A DNA stretch of 64,000 nt from Bacillus oleivorans (GCF_900207585.1 NZ_OAOP01000002.1:248001-312000); one strand, 5' to 3'. Positions 8,287 to 17,392 are shown, counted from the stretch's first letter. Notes: generated from the letters alone by a model not told the origin. Numbers and translations are program-made.

Positions 8287-9210
8287 TTACCGATGTTGAG
8301 TGTAGACATTCATTTTTGCGATTTTACGGATGTATTGAATTTCCTCTTTACTTAAAGGAGGTTGATTCACTGCGTTTACATTATTTTTTAACTGTTCTAC
8401 GCTTGAAGCACCGGGAACCACAACCCCAACGGCGGGGTTAGAAAGGACGTAGTGTAAAGCAATCGAGGTCATGCTTCGTTCGCTTGTCAGGTTTTGTTTT
8501 AAAGCATTAAGCAGCTCTTCAAGCTCTTCGTAAGTATAATCTAAATATCCATTCTCTTTGATTGAATCACCAGCTTGACTCAAGAGCCGGTCTGTGAGCA
8601 TTCCTTTCGCGATGGGTCCTCGAGCAACCACATGTATCTGATGATCAAGTAAAATCGGGATTACTTCTTCTGGTCTCCGGTCCAATATCGAATATTGCAT
8701 CATAACAGAAATGATATTTGACTTATTAATATACTCGCGAATAACATTAGGCCGTATTGATGAAATTCCATAATAGCGGACATAGCCTTCTTGCTTTAAT
8801 TCCTCAAACGCTTCGATCGTCTCATCTATTGGGTCGTCAATCGTTCCGCCATGGAGCTGGTATAAATCTATGTAATCAGTGTGCAGTCGTTTAAGGCTTT
8901 GTTTAACTTGGTCTTTAATATAGGCTTTACTCGGATCCCATGTCCAGCCTACTCTGTTTTTTTCTTTCCAGCGGTTTCCCACCTTTGTCGCAATCACGAC
9001 TTGGTCTCTTACTTGCTTTAAGGCCTGTCCGACTATTATTTCATTTTCGCCAAAATCATAGAGATCGGCTGTATCAAAATAATTGATGCCCTCCTCTAAC
9101 GCAGCATGGATAATTTTTTCCGCTTTTGCTGCATCCGTTCCAAGTGACATACAGCCCAAACCAAGCCGGGAAACAGTTAAATCAGATGTTCCTAATTGGA
9201 TTTTTTCCAT
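8287..9210 (-). CDS. yqkF: Aldo/keto reductase (YqkF)
   Basis: The protein, 307 residues from ATG 9210, is an NADPH-dependent aldo/keto reductase. It shows the family pattern GLGCMSLG near the N-terminus, the catalytic Asp and Tyr in DTADLYDFGENE, Lys in VIATKVGNRW, and His in YQLHGG. The segment YYGISSIRPNVIREY and the overall sequence correspond to B. subtilis YqkF, and the flanking yqkE and nudF agree. The substrate is unknown. The start MEKIQLGTSDL is favoured because family members begin at this point, and aaagggg lies upstream. Confidence 0.92.
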   Translation of the reverse strand: MEKIQLGTSDLTVSRLGLGCMSLGTDAAKAEKIIHAALEEGINYFDTADLYDFGENEIIVGQALKQVRDQVVIATKVGNRWKEKNRVGWTWDPSKAYIKDQVKQSLKRLHTDYIDLYQLHGGTIDDPIDETIEAFEELKQEGYVRYYGISSIRPNVIREYINKSNIISVMMQYSILDRRPEEVIPILLDHQIHVVARGPIAKGMLTDRLLSQAGDSIKENGYLDYTYEELEELLNALKQNLTSERSMTSIALHYVLSNPAVGVVVPGASSVEQLKNNVNAVNQPPLSKEEIQYIRKIAKMNVYTQHR

Positions 9211-9289
9211 AACATCAATAGCCCCTTTTATTAGTATCAATTACTAAGTAGTGTAAAGGGAAAAATGGATCGAGGCAAACAAAACGAAA

Positions 9290-9424
9290 CTATTTTTTGG
9301 CAGTTGCGGATTCCACCCATTCTTGTAAAGTTTCATAATGTTTCTGGTATTGTGTAAGCATAATTTTGATTTGCCATGCCTTCCCGACAAGAATGACCCC
9401 TTTTTCATGTACATAACACTTCAT
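9290..9424 (-). CDS. mciZ: Mother cell inhibitor of FtsZ (MciZ)
   Basis: A 44-residue frame on the minus strand, with a strong site (ggaggcgatggtg) before ATG 9424. Its core GVILVGKAWQIKIML matches the pattern of B. subtilis MciZ (GVVLVGKAWEIRAKL), followed by a similar helical tail ending LQEWVESATAKK. MciZ is a small peptide made in the mother cell under sigma-E that caps FtsZ filaments and prevents a second division during sporulation. The position between yqkF and nudF is the same as in B. subtilis. A sigma-E-like promoter lies 31 bases upstream. Genes of this size are usually missed by automatic annotation. Confidence 0.88.
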   Translation of the reverse strand: MKCYVHEKGVILVGKAWQIKIMLTQYQKHYETLQEWVESATAKK

Positions 9425-9454
9425 TCACCATCGCCTCCAACAGCATTATGGTAA

Positions 9455-9485
9455 AATGTATGTGAATTTAAACATGAAATAGAAC
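9455..9485 (-). promoter_or_regulatory. Sigma-E-like promoter of mciZ
   Basis: On the minus strand a -35-like GTTCTATT (9478-9485) and a -10-like CATACATT (9455-9462) are separated by 15 bases. Against the sigma-E pattern GKCATATT / CATACAMT this is 6 of 8 and 7 of 8. It fits the known sigma-E dependence of mciZ. Confidence 0.55.
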
Positions 9486-9528
9486 TAATTAGACAGACAC
9501 TATCTGGCAAAAATAAGGAGTTGTGCTG

Positions 9529-10080
9529 ATGTCACATAGGTTTAATGAAAAAACAATTCATAGAGATGAAATTTTTAAAGGAAGAGTCATTTCCTTACAT
9601 GTAGATGAGGTCGAGCTTCCAAACGGAAAAACAAGTAAAAGGGAATTAGTCAGACACCCGGGAGCGGTTGCTGTTATTCCTATTTTAGCCAACGGTAATA
9701 TCCTGATGGTTGAGCAATTTAGAAAACCGCTGGAGCGTGCCATTGTTGAAATTCCTGCAGGTAAATTAGAACCGGATGAAGAGCCCGAACTGACAGCGAA
9801 AAGAGAGCTTGAGGAAGAAACCGGGTATCAGTGTGATAACCTGGAACACTTAATTTCTTTCTATACATCCCCAGGTTTTGCTGACGAAATCATTCACTTA
9901 TATGTGGCCACTGGCCTGTCAAAGGCAGAGAATCCGTTAACTGCAGATGAAGACGAATTTGTAAATTTACTAGAAGTTAGCTTACAGGAAGCCGAGGAAA
10001 TGATAGTATCCAAGCAGATTTATGATGCCAAAACAGCGTATGCTATTTTGTATCTGAAGCTAAAGGAGCATATGAAATAA
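9529..10080 (+). CDS. nudF: ADP-ribose pyrophosphatase (Nudix hydrolase NudF)
   Basis: A 183-residue Nudix hydrolase with a complete Nudix box from Gly78 to Tyr100 (GKLEPDEEPELTAKRELEEE at its start). Proteins of this type hydrolyse ADP-ribose to AMP and ribose 5-phosphate. The N-terminal IFKGRVISLHVDEVELPNGK is typical of the ADP-ribose pyrophosphatase subgroup. ATG 9529 is chosen because aaggag sits eight bases upstream; an in-frame GTG two codons earlier is too close. The stop overlaps the next start (TAATG), so it is coupled to the endonuclease Q-like gene. Confidence 0.93.
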   Translation: MSHRFNEKTIHRDEIFKGRVISLHVDEVELPNGKTSKRELVRHPGAVAVIPILANGNILMVEQFRKPLERAIVEIPAGKLEPDEEPELTAKRELEEETGYQCDNLEHLISFYTSPGFADEIIHLYVATGLSKAENPLTADEDEFVNLLEVSLQEAEEMIVSKQIYDAKTAYAILYLKLKEHMK

Positions 10081-11252
10081 TGAGATCTTATTTTGCTGAT
10101 CTCCATATTCATATTGGCAGAACGAGCCGGAATCAGGCTGTCAAAATCACGGCATCTGATAAACTTACATTACCTTCTATCCTAGACTATGCCAAGCAGG
10201 AGAAGGGACTGGATGTTGTAGGAATCATTGATTGCCATTCTCCCGGAGTATTAGAAGATATCCAATTTCAAATTCGGGAAGGTATGTTGAAGGAGCACGA
10301 AGATGGCGGTTTAGTTATGAAAAATTCACTGCTTCTCGTAATGGGGGCAGAGGTTGAAATTTATGATGAGTGGTCAAGCGGACCGATCCATATCCTGTGT
10401 TTTTTTCCGACCATTGATAAAATGGCTAAGTTTTCAAAATGGCTCCAAAAAAGAGTGACCAACATTCATTTAAGTTCACAGCGGGCTTACGCCAGCGGAA
10501 GAGAACTGCAGGAAATCACTAAGAGTCTCGGCGGCCACTTTATTCCTGCTCATATTTTTACTCCCTTTAAAAGTCTCTATGGAAAAGGGGTTAAAAAAAG
10601 TCTGACTGAGGTATTTGATCCTGAAAAGATCGATGCAGTTGAATTGGGGCTTAGCTCGAATTCGGAAATGGCCTATCAAATTGCAGAGATTCGTAAGTAT
10701 CCTTTTTTAACCAATTCTGATGCTCACTCCTTACAAAAAATGGGGAGAGAATATCAAAAACTAAAGATGGCGGAGCTAAGCTATACAGAGCTTTTTCTCG
10801 CGATAAAAGGGTTGGAAGGACGCTATATTGAATCTAATTACGGCTTAGATCCCCGCATCGGAAAATACCATCAAACGGTTTGTGCCGAATGTTTTCATCA
10901 AGTACTTTCCACAGAACAACCTTGTCCTTATTGCGGGCATAAACGGATCGTAAAAGGGGTTAAAGAGAGGATAGAGGAACTAGCAAGCTCGGAAAAAGCA
11001 GAGTTAATGCTAAAACCGCCATACATTCATCAGGTACCCCTCGAAAATCTCCCTGGTATTGGTCCAAAACTTTTGAAAAAGCTAGTACTAACATTTGGAA
11101 GTGAAATGAGTGTTTTACATTATGCAACCGAACAAGAGTTACAAAAGGTTGCCGGAGAGAAGGTCACAGCCTACATTTTAGCTGCGAGATTCGGCACGCT
11201 GAATCTTGAAATAGGCGGCGGCGGCCGTTATGGAAAAGTAACTGAAATTTAA
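10080..11252 (+). CDS. Endonuclease Q-like PHP-domain protein
   Basis: The 390-residue protein begins YFADLHIHIGRTSRNQAVKI, a PHP-type metal site (HIH, residues 8-10). It has further candidate ligands in DCHSPGVLED, HIFTPF and TNSDAHSL. Near residues 267-290 lies a zinc knuckle with CAEC and CPYC pairs, followed by a helix-hairpin-helix-like LPGIGPKLLKKLV near 325. This architecture is that of EndoQ, a DNA repair nuclease cutting 5' of deaminated bases, known in archaea and in some Bacillus. It overlaps nudF by one base, matching the Bacillus arrangement. Activity on DNA is inferred from the family. A terminator follows directly. Confidence 0.85.
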   Translation: MRSYFADLHIHIGRTSRNQAVKITASDKLTLPSILDYAKQEKGLDVVGIIDCHSPGVLEDIQFQIREGMLKEHEDGGLVMKNSLLLVMGAEVEIYDEWSSGPIHILCFFPTIDKMAKFSKWLQKRVTNIHLSSQRAYASGRELQEITKSLGGHFIPAHIFTPFKSLYGKGVKKSLTEVFDPEKIDAVELGLSSNSEMAYQIAEIRKYPFLTNSDAHSLQKMGREYQKLKMAELSYTELFLAIKGLEGRYIESNYGLDPRIGKYHQTVCAECFHQVLSTEQPCPYCGHKRIVKGVKERIEELASSEKAELMLKPPYIHQVPLENLPGIGPKLLKKLVLTFGSEMSVLHYATEQELQKVAGEKVTAYILAARFGTLNLEIGGGGRYGKVTEI

Positions 11253-11284
11253 AGGGAAGGAACCAGGTATCCTTCCTCTTTTTA
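11253..11284. terminator. Terminator between the EndoQ-like gene and the GNAT gene
   Basis: AGGGAAGGA pairs with TCCTTCCTCT-like bases around a short loop, followed by CTTTTTATTT. It lies between convergent genes and overlaps the end of the GNAT gene by a few bases. Confidence 0.75.
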
Positions 11285-11848
11285 TTTATCTTTTATTTTT
11301 GCAAACACACAGGTGTCCCGGACTTCATTTCCGTCTGCACTTAATGAATCCCTTCGCAAAATCCCCTCTAATGTAAACCCCGCCCGTTCGGCAACTGTCT
11401 TGCTATTTATGTTTCTCGGGTCACATCGAATTTCGATTCGCTTAACATCCCACTCCTGAAAGGCAAAGCTGACTAACCCGTTAACAGCCTCTGTCATATA
11501 GCCTTTTTTTGTGTGGCGTGTATCGAGCCAATAGCCAATTTCCACTTTTGGAATGTCCCAATTAATTCGGTGAAAACCGGTAGAACCGATAAATTCGTCA
11601 TCATCCTTTCGAAAAATATGAAGACGAATATCTTCTTTCTTAATAAACTCAGCATATGACCTTCTAACACTATCTTCCGCCTCTTCGATTGTGGGAATTT
11701 CCTTAGCAAAAGGGAGCCAGGGCTTCATTTCGTTTATCGAAGCTGCAATCGCGTTTCGCACCATTTCCCCATCACCAGGCAAACATGAGCGAATATAAAG
11801 CCTTGCTGTTTCAATTGTCTCTGGAAAGGCTATCAATGTTTGTTTCAT
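11282..11848 (-). CDS. GNAT-family N-acetyltransferase (RimJ/RimL type)
   Basis: This 188-residue protein follows the RimJ/RimL pattern: ETARLYIRSCLPGD at the N-terminus, GSTGFHRINWDIPKVEIGYW in the middle, and the acetyl-CoA-binding stretch near RIEIRCDPRNINSKTVAERA with GFTLEGILRR downstream. Such enzymes acetylate ribosomal protein N-termini or small molecules; the substrate here is unknown. It stands alone on the minus strand between the EndoQ-like gene and spoIIM. That is a small departure from the B. subtilis order. The ribosome binding site is aaaaggaaga. Confidence 0.88.
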   Translation of the reverse strand: MKQTLIAFPETIETARLYIRSCLPGDGEMVRNAIAASINEMKPWLPFAKEIPTIEEAEDSVRRSYAEFIKKEDIRLHIFRKDDDEFIGSTGFHRINWDIPKVEIGYWLDTRHTKKGYMTEAVNGLVSFAFQEWDVKRIEIRCDPRNINSKTVAERAGFTLEGILRRDSLSADGNEVRDTCVFAKIKDK

Positions 11849-11931
11849 TTAAATCTCTTCCTTTTAATAGATTTCTAGCTATTTTACTTAAATTGGCACA
11901 ATCTAGCAACTCTATTTTTTTATCGCTGCAT

Positions 11932-11961
11932 GGAATACTCCACTAGATTTGTTCATACGAT
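11932..11961 (+). promoter_or_regulatory. Sigma-E-like promoter of spoIIM
   Basis: GGAATACT (11932-11939) and CATACGAT (11954-11961) are 14 bases apart, close to the sigma-E pattern in both boxes and in spacing. The start codon of spoIIM lies 34 bases downstream. spoIIM is known to be a sigma-E gene. Confidence 0.6.
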
Positions 11962-11994
11962 AAAGTAAGTGTTTAAGAGGAGGCCATATTAAAA

Positions 11995-12651
11995 ATGAAG
12001 ATAAAAAAACGATTTAGCCGTCAGATGCAGCAAACCACTCTTGCTTTTCATTTAAAGCAGCATTCCTCTATTTATTTGTTTGTAACGATATTATTTCTAA
12101 TGGGGATTGTATTTGGTTCCATTGTCGTTAATAGTCTTTCGTTTTCACAAAAGGAAGATCTCTTCTATTATTTAAATCAATTTTTCGGCACGGTTATCGA
12201 AGGAGAAACGTCAAATGGCAGGGAGATGTTTTTTCAAAGCCTGTTTCATAATGCAAAGCTCATTTTATTCATTTTTATACTAGGTGTGTCTATAATCGGG
12301 GTACCTATTATTCTGATTATCTTGTTTATGAAAGGGGTAGTGATCGGCTTTACGGTCGGATTCTTAGTATACAAGCTGAGCTGGGAAGGATTCTTTCTTT
12401 CATTTGTTTCCGTTCTTCCTCAAAATTTAATAACAGTTCCAGTTTTAATCATGATGGCAGTAATGGCAATCACTCTTTCTTTTAAGCTGGTCAAAAGGCA
12501 ATTTATTCAAAGCCATCAGCCAATAGCTCCGCTGTTTTCCTCCTACATTCTTACCTTTGTTGCAGCATTATGTTTATTGGTAGGTGCAGCAGCGACCGAG
12601 GCATTTGTTTCGCCTTTCTTTATGGAACGAGTAGTTAATACTATCTTTTAA
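11995..12651 (+). CDS. spoIIM: Stage II sporulation protein M (SpoIIM)
   Basis: The 218-residue membrane protein has a basic cytoplasmic N-terminus (MKIKKRFSRQ), a first membrane helix at about 28-50, and four more hydrophobic segments between 88 and 215. Length and topology match SpoIIM, the scaffold that brings SpoIID and SpoIIP together at the septum to drive forespore engulfment. It lies just before fur as in B. subtilis. A sigma-E-like promoter and a strong site (gaggagg) lie upstream. Expression is therefore expected in the mother cell. Confidence 0.93.
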   Translation: MKIKKRFSRQMQQTTLAFHLKQHSSIYLFVTILFLMGIVFGSIVVNSLSFSQKEDLFYYLNQFFGTVIEGETSNGREMFFQSLFHNAKLILFIFILGVSIIGVPIILIILFMKGVVIGFTVGFLVYKLSWEGFFLSFVSVLPQNLITVPVLIMMAVMAITLSFKLVKRQFIQSHQPIAPLFSSYILTFVAALCLLVGAAATEAFVSPFFMERVVNTIF

Positions 12652-12664
12652 ATAATAATTATTT
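12650..12664. promoter_or_regulatory. Palindrome upstream of fur, possible PerR/Fur-type operator
   Basis: AAATAAT-A-ATTATTT is a perfect 7-1-7 inverted repeat. It agrees with the PerR-box pattern TTATAATnATTATAA in the inner ten bases. fur of B. subtilis is PerR-controlled. The box is 44 bases above the predicted -35, further than usual, and AT-rich palindromes occur by chance. Confidence 0.3.
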
Positions 12665-12707
12665 TTATGTAATAATAAATTTTCTGTGTAGATTAGAATA
12701 ATTCTCT

Positions 12708-12736
12708 TTTGCATCTTCCTTACCTTTTGATATAAT
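12708..12736 (+). promoter_or_regulatory. Sigma-A promoter of fur
   Basis: TTTGCA (12708-12713) and a consensus TATAAT (12731-12736) are separated by 17 bases. The fur start codon is 32 bases downstream. Confidence 0.7.
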
Positions 12737-12767
12737 ATAGTAGACATGGGCGAGGGAGGTTCAAGTG

Positions 12768-13214
12768 ATGGAAAGCAGAATTGAGAGAATAAAAGAACAG
12801 CTTCATTCTGCCAGCTATAAACTTACCCCACAACGGGAAGTAACGGTAAGAGTGCTGTTAGAGAATGAAGAGGATCATTTGAGTGCAGAAGATGTATACC
12901 TCCTCGTAAAAGAGAAATACCCTGAAATCGGCCTGGCAACCGTGTATCGCACACTTGAATTGCTGACCGAACTCAAAATCGTCGACAAAATTAATTTTGG
13001 CGACGGGGTATCCAGATATGACTTAAGAAGAGAAGGTGCCACACATTTTCATCATCATCTTGTATGTATCGAATGCGGATCAGTTGATGAGATACAAGAA
13101 GACCTTCTAGAAGACGTAGAAAAAATTGTCGAACGAGACTTTAATTTTAAAATAAAGGATCATCGCCTGACCTTTCATGGAATCTGTCACAGATGCCATA
13201 AAGAAGAATCGTAA
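12768..13214 (+). CDS. fur: Ferric uptake regulator Fur
   Basis: A 148-residue Fur protein nearly superimposable on B. subtilis Fur. The winged-helix domain is at about 10-80, with the recognition region EIGLATVYRTLELL. Regulatory metal ligands lie in HFHHHLVC near residue 90, and zinc-site cysteine pairs are CIEC and CHRC. It represses iron uptake genes when Fe2+ is bound. ATG 12768 is chosen over the GTG one codon earlier because it matches the family start MESRIERIK and is well placed after ggaggttc. It has its own promoter and a strong terminator. Confidence 0.96.
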   Translation: MESRIERIKEQLHSASYKLTPQREVTVRVLLENEEDHLSAEDVYLLVKEKYPEIGLATVYRTLELLTELKIVDKINFGDGVSRYDLRREGATHFHHHLVCIECGSVDEIQEDLLEDVEKIVERDFNFKIKDHRLTFHGICHRCHKEES

Positions 13215-13221
13215 GCTACAT

Positions 13222-13257
13222 AAACCTTTTTCCATACACGGGAAAGGGTTTTTTTAC
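13222..13257 (+). terminator. Terminator of fur
   Basis: AAACCTTTTTCC pairs with GGGAAAGGGTTT around a six-base loop and ends in seven T. Confidence 0.88.
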
Positions 13258-13324
13258 GTTTTGGGGGAAAAAGCTTACGTAGTGATAGTACTTAGTTAAT
13301 AGTGAAAGCTGTTTTAAACTTAAG

Positions 13325-13431
13325 ACCGTGCTCCCAATAGCGCGAAAGTCGCTCTAAAACTGGGATCCCCGCTCCAAAATTGGGATCCGCGCTCTAAAAA
13401 CCCGCCACCCGCCACCCGCCACCCGCCACAA
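13325..13431. repeat. CGCTC(T/C)AAAA repeats followed by an ACCCGCC tandem array
   Basis: This lies in the gap of about 400 bases between fur and yqzK. Units CGCTCTAAAACTGGGATCC, CGCTCCAAAATTGGGATCC and CGCTCTAAAAACCC follow each other at 20-21 base spacing. They are followed by four head-to-tail copies of a 7-base ACCCGCC/CACCCGC unit. The first part resembles the CGCTCA cluster at 3965-4071. No gene is supported; the rest of the gap shows only AT-rich sequence and the leader of yqzK. Confidence 0.65.
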
Positions 13432-13613
13432 CCCCCGCTCCAAGAAGCCTGAAAGCACCACCAAAAGCCATAACGCACCATTAAAAATAACACTATACCA
13501 ATAAACCTCCCTGCTAAACGTATATTTTCATGCTGCATTGGCATAGTTTGATACTAATAGAATTCAACCTTATCTCTATTCCCAAAACCTAGGTAATACT
13601 GGAGGACAAGCTG

Positions 13614-13844
13614 ATGAAAAAATGGATCAGGCTGTTTTTTAATACGTTAAAGGTTTTTCTGCTATTCACTTTATGCACGATTTTATTTTACTATGGTATG
13701 ATATGGGTACATCAGGAATATCAAAACTATCAAAAGTATGACGAACCGGATGGAGCGGCTGTTAAGGTTTTTGAAACGGATGGCGAGCCGGTCAGTTTAA
13801 GCGGATATGAACGGATCATATACTTTTTTTTACATGGGGAGTAA
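13614..13844 (+). CDS. yqzK: YqzK family protein (DUF4227), small membrane protein
   Basis: A 76-residue protein with a basic N-terminus, one membrane helix at about 9-30 ([20 protein letters not shown]) and a short soluble tail ending IIYFFLHGE. Its place between fur and xerD is the B. subtilis position of yqzK. It ends five bases before the xerD start, so the two form an operon. Function is unknown. Confidence 0.85.
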   Translation: MKKWIRLFFNTLKVFLLFTLCTILFYYGMIWVHQEYQNYQKYDEPDGAAVKVFETDGEPVSLSGYERIIYFFLHGE

Positions 13845-13849
13845 TCAGG

Positions 13850-14743
13850 TTGAAATACTTAGTTGCGGATTTTATCCATTTTTTAAGGGTCGAAAAAGGA
13901 CTATCCAATAACACAATCACATCTTATAATCGGGATTTGAGAGCGTATACCCATTATCTGCAAACGAAGGAAAATCTCGATTCATTAGAGGACGTATCCC
14001 GGTCTGTGGTTATGAAATTTTTAGCTCATTTAAAGGATTCAGGTAAATCCTCGAAAACGATTGCCAGACATATTTCTTCGATCCGCTCTTTCCACCAATT
14101 TTTATTGCGGGAAAAGCAAATTGATCATGACCCGACTGTGCATATAGATATGCCGAAACAAGAAAAAACACTGCCGAAAGTGCTAAATTTAGATGAAGTG
14201 GAAGCGTTGCTTAGTGCACCGAATAAAGGAGACGCCTTCGCTTTACGCGATAAGGCGATGCTAGAAGTCTTGTACGCAACCGGTCTGCGTGTAAGTGAGC
14301 TAATCGGACTGGACGCGGGAGACGTACATACGATGCTTGGCTTTGTCCGATGTATTGGAAAGGGCAATAAGGAGCGAATTGTTCCACTCGGATCTAAGGC
14401 GAAAGAGGCTTTAGAAGAGTATCTTGAAAAAGGGCGGCATAGGCTTATAAAAAATAAGAATAGGACAGAAGCACTCTTTTTAAATCATCATGGCAACCGT
14501 TTAACCAGACAGGGCTTTTGGAAAATTTTAAAACAAATTGCCTCTTCCGTAGGGATTGAAAAAACAATCACCCCCCATACATTGAGACATTCCTTTGCCA
14601 CTCATTTATTAGAGAATGGGGCAGATTTGCGAGCTGTCCAAGAAATGCTTGGTCATGCTGATATATCTACAACACAAATATATACGCACGTTTCGAAAGC
14701 TAGATTAAAGGATGTTTACAAGCAATTCCATCCGCGTGCTTAG
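13850..14743 (+). CDS. xerD: Tyrosine recombinase XerD
   Basis: The 297-residue recombinase resolves chromosome dimers at dif with XerC. The SAM-like core-binding domain spans about 1-90 and the catalytic domain about 105-290. All catalytic residues are visible: Arg147 (ATGLRVSE), Lys171, His243 and Arg246 (HTLRHSF), His269 (LGHADI) and nucleophile Tyr278 (TQIYTH). Synteny with fur, yqzK and deoB identifies it as XerD rather than XerC. The start is TTG 13850, preceded by ggagtaatcagg and following yqzK by five bases. A terminator follows the stop. Confidence 0.96.
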   Translation: MKYLVADFIHFLRVEKGLSNNTITSYNRDLRAYTHYLQTKENLDSLEDVSRSVVMKFLAHLKDSGKSSKTIARHISSIRSFHQFLLREKQIDHDPTVHIDMPKQEKTLPKVLNLDEVEALLSAPNKGDAFALRDKAMLEVLYATGLRVSELIGLDAGDVHTMLGFVRCIGKGNKERIVPLGSKAKEALEEYLEKGRHRLIKNKNRTEALFLNHHGNRLTRQGFWKILKQIASSVGIEKTITPHTLRHSFATHLLENGADLRAVQEMLGHADISTTQIYTHVSKARLKDVYKQFHPRA

Positions 14744-14746
14744 GTT

Positions 14747-14776
14747 AAGGCTCTCTACTGCTAGAGCCTTTTTTAT
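14747..14776 (+). terminator. Terminator of yqzK-xerD
   Basis: AAGGCTCT pairs with AGAGCCTT around an eight-base loop, followed by six T. Confidence 0.87.
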
Positions 14777-14891
14777 TCGGATAGGTGCATGTTTTTCTGC
14801 CTAAGAAGAAATATGATAAAATAACATGCTTTCATGATTCACATTTTTTCAGGGTAATTTAAACGTAAGACTATAATAGGAGGAACTAGAG

Positions 14892-16073
14892 TTGAGTTAT
14901 ACATATAAACGCATTTTTTTAATTGTGATGGATTCAGTCGGGATTGGAGAAGCCCCGGACGCAGAGCAATTTGGCGATAAAGGTGCAGATACATTAGGTC
15001 ATATTGCTGAATATATGGGCGGCTTAAGCATGCCTAATATGGCGAAGCTAGGGATAAGTAATATTCGTGAAATTAAAGGGGTGGAAAAAGCAGAAAAACC
15101 ATTAGCCAACTACGGGATAATGCAAGAAGCCTCTGTAGGAAAAGATACAATGACTGGACATTGGGAAATTATGGGCCTGCATATTAACAAACCGTTTAAA
15201 GTATTTCCAGAAGGATTCCCGGACGATTTAGTGAAGCAGCTGGAAGAAAAGACGGGACGAGAGGTAATCGGGAATAAGCCGGCCAGCGGCACTGCAATTA
15301 TGGATGAGCTTGGGAAAAAGCATATGGATACAGGTGCAATGATTGTCTATACTTCGGCCGATTCTGTGCTGCAAATTGCTGCACACGAAGAGGTTATTCC
15401 GTTAGAGGAACTCTATAAAATATGTGAAATCGCAAGAGAATTAACGTTAGATGAACCTTACATGATTGGACGTGTTATTGCGAGACCGTTTATTGGAACT
15501 CCAAGGAATTTTAAAAGAACAGCAAATCGTCATGATTATGCCCTAAAACCATTTGATCGAACAGTCATGAATGAATTAAAAGATGCCAATTTCGATGTTT
15601 TAGCGATTGGAAAAATATCTGACATTTACGATGGAGAAGGTGTCACTCAATCGTTCCGCACCACTTCAAACATGCATGGCATGGATGAACTGATAAAAAC
15701 AATGGATATGGATTTTACCGGATTAAGTTTTTTGAATTTAGTGGATTTCGATGCTTTATACGGGCACCGCAGGGATCCAGAAGGATATGGGGAGGCTCTT
15801 GAAGAGTATGATCAGCGCTTAACGGAGGTTTTCGAAAAAATGAAGCAGGATGATTTATTGATCATTACAGCCGACCATGGAAACGATCCGGTTCATCCCG
15901 GAACAGATCATACAAGGGAGTTTGTCCCATTACTTGTTTATTCTCCATCTCTTCAAGGAAACAACGAATTGAATGTAAGGGAAACCTTTGCTGATCTGGG
16001 GGCATCTGTTGCGGAAAACTTTAACGTGACCATGCCGAAGCATGGGAAAAGCTTCTTAAAAGAATTAAAATAA
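14892..16073 (+). CDS. deoB: Phosphopentomutase
   Basis: A 393-residue alkaline-phosphatase-superfamily enzyme (called drm in B. subtilis) that interconverts (deoxy)ribose 1- and 5-phosphates. Metal-site motifs are at the N-terminus ([13 protein letters not shown]) and near the C-terminus ([18 protein letters not shown]). The phosphorylated threonine lies in [13 protein letters not shown] near residue 82-94. It starts at TTG 14892 after a good site (ggaggaac). It is 14 bases upstream of pdp, so the pair forms a nucleoside salvage operon. The long gap after xerD indicates its own promoter. Confidence 0.96.
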   Translation: MSYTYKRIFLIVMDSVGIGEAPDAEQFGDKGADTLGHIAEYMGGLSMPNMAKLGISNIREIKGVEKAEKPLANYGIMQEASVGKDTMTGHWEIMGLHINKPFKVFPEGFPDDLVKQLEEKTGREVIGNKPASGTAIMDELGKKHMDTGAMIVYTSADSVLQIAAHEEVIPLEELYKICEIARELTLDEPYMIGRVIARPFIGTPRNFKRTANRHDYALKPFDRTVMNELKDANFDVLAIGKISDIYDGEGVTQSFRTTSNMHGMDELIKTMDMDFTGLSFLNLVDFDALYGHRRDPEGYGEALEEYDQRLTEVFEKMKQDDLLIITADHGNDPVHPGTDHTREFVPLLVYSPSLQGNNELNVRETFADLGASVAENFNVTMPKHGKSFLKELK

Positions 16074-16087
16074 AGGATGAAAAAACA

Positions 16088-17392
16088 ATGAGAATGGTGG
16101 ATTTGATTCAAAAAAAGCGGGACGGAGCCGAACTATCAACAGAGGAAATTAAATTTATTATTCAGGGATATACCAATGATGAGATTCCTGATTATCAGAT
16201 GAGTGCCTTCTGTATGGCGGTCTTTTTTAAAGGAATGACGGATAAAGAATGTGCTGATCTAACCATGGCCATGGTGGAATCAGGAGACCAAATTGACCTT
16301 TCGGCGATAGAAGGGATCAAGGTAGATAAGCACTCGACCGGAGGAGTGGGAGATACCACTACATTGGTATTAGGCCCGCTTGTTGCAGCATTAGGTGTGC
16401 CAGTGGCTAAAATGAGCGGCAGAGGCTTGGGCCATACGGGCGGAACAATTGATAAGCTCGAATCTGTTCCTGGATTTCATGTCGAGATTGAAAACGAACA
16501 GTTTGTTCAATTAGTTAATCAAAAAAAACTAGCTGTTATCGGACAGAGCGGGAACTTAACTCCGGCAGACAAGAGATTATATTCGTTGCGCGATGTAACT
16601 GCTACGGTAAATAGCATTCCGTTAATTGCTAGCTCAATTATGAGTAAGAAGATTGCTGCGGGAGCTGATGCCATTGTTCTGGATGTCAAAACCGGAGCAG
16701 GTGCATTTATGAAATCGTTGGAAGGCTCTATGTCTCTGGCTAAAGCGATGGTCAAAATAGGAAATCAGGTTGGTCGAAGGACAATGGCTGTCATTTCGGA
16801 TATGAGTCAGCCGCTTGGGTATGCAATTGGCAATGCCCTCGAAGTAAAGGAGGCCATCGATACGCTGAGAGGAGAAGGACCTGAAGATTTAACAGAATTA
16901 TGTTTAACGTTAGGGAGCTATATGGTATTCCTCGGAGGCAAAGCAGACAGTCTAGAAGAAGCGAAAGAAAAACTAAACGAAGTACTAAAAACCGGAAAAG
17001 CTATAGATACGTTTAAAACTTTTCTGCTAGCTCAAGGAGGAGATCCTTCAGTGGTAGACGACCCATCCAAATTGCCGCAGGCATCCTTTGTATTTGAGCT
17101 TGAAGCCAAGGAAGATGGGTATGTCGAAGAATTAGTGGCAGATTCTATCGGAACGGCCGCTATGTGGCTCGGAGCAGGACGGGCTACAAAGGAATCTGAA
17201 ATTGACTTAGCTGTTGGATTAGTCCTGCGCAAGAAAATCGGGGATTCTGTAAAAAAAGGTGAATCCCTCGTAACTATTTATAGTAATTTTGAAAATGTAG
17301 AAAATGTTAAAGCCAAATTATATGACAGCATTCGAATCGCTCAAACAGAAGTGGCCAAACCAAAGCTCATTTATGGAGAAGTGAAAGAATAA
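16088..17392 (+). CDS. pdp: Pyrimidine-nucleoside phosphorylase
   Basis: The 434-residue protein shows the family signature [18 protein letters not shown] near 108-125 and [16 protein letters not shown] near 78-93. Together they form the phosphate and nucleoside sites. It releases uracil or thymine from nucleosides with phosphate and yields the sugar 1-phosphate used by the adjacent phosphopentomutase. In B. subtilis the purine enzyme pupG follows drm at this position, while here pdp does, so the operon has exchanged its phosphorylase. Start ATG 16088 matches the family start MRMVDLI. Confidence 0.96.
   Translation: MRMVDLIQKKRDGAELSTEEIKFIIQGYTNDEIPDYQMSAFCMAVFFKGMTDKECADLTMAMVESGDQIDLSAIEGIKVDKHSTGGVGDTTTLVLGPLVAALGVPVAKMSGRGLGHTGGTIDKLESVPGFHVEIENEQFVQLVNQKKLAVIGQSGNLTPADKRLYSLRDVTATVNSIPLIASSIMSKKIAAGADAIVLDVKTGAGAFMKSLEGSMSLAKAMVKIGNQVGRRTMAVISDMSQPLGYAIGNALEVKEAIDTLRGEGPEDLTELCLTLGSYMVFLGGKADSLEEAKEKLNEVLKTGKAIDTFKTFLLAQGGDPSVVDDPSKLPQASFVFELEAKEDGYVEELVADSIGTAAMWLGAGRATKESEIDLAVGLVLRKKIGDSVKKGESLVTIYSNFENVENVKAKLYDSIRIAQTEVAKPKLIYGEVKE

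Noticed and set aside
13392-13431. Possible CRISPR-like array
   Set aside because: The copies of ACCCGCC are only 7 bases and contiguous, without spacers; this is a simple tandem repeat.
13320-13544. Minus-strand open frame through the fur-yqzK gap
   Set aside because: It is a translation of the GC-rich repeat array, with a W/G-rich product and no start signals.
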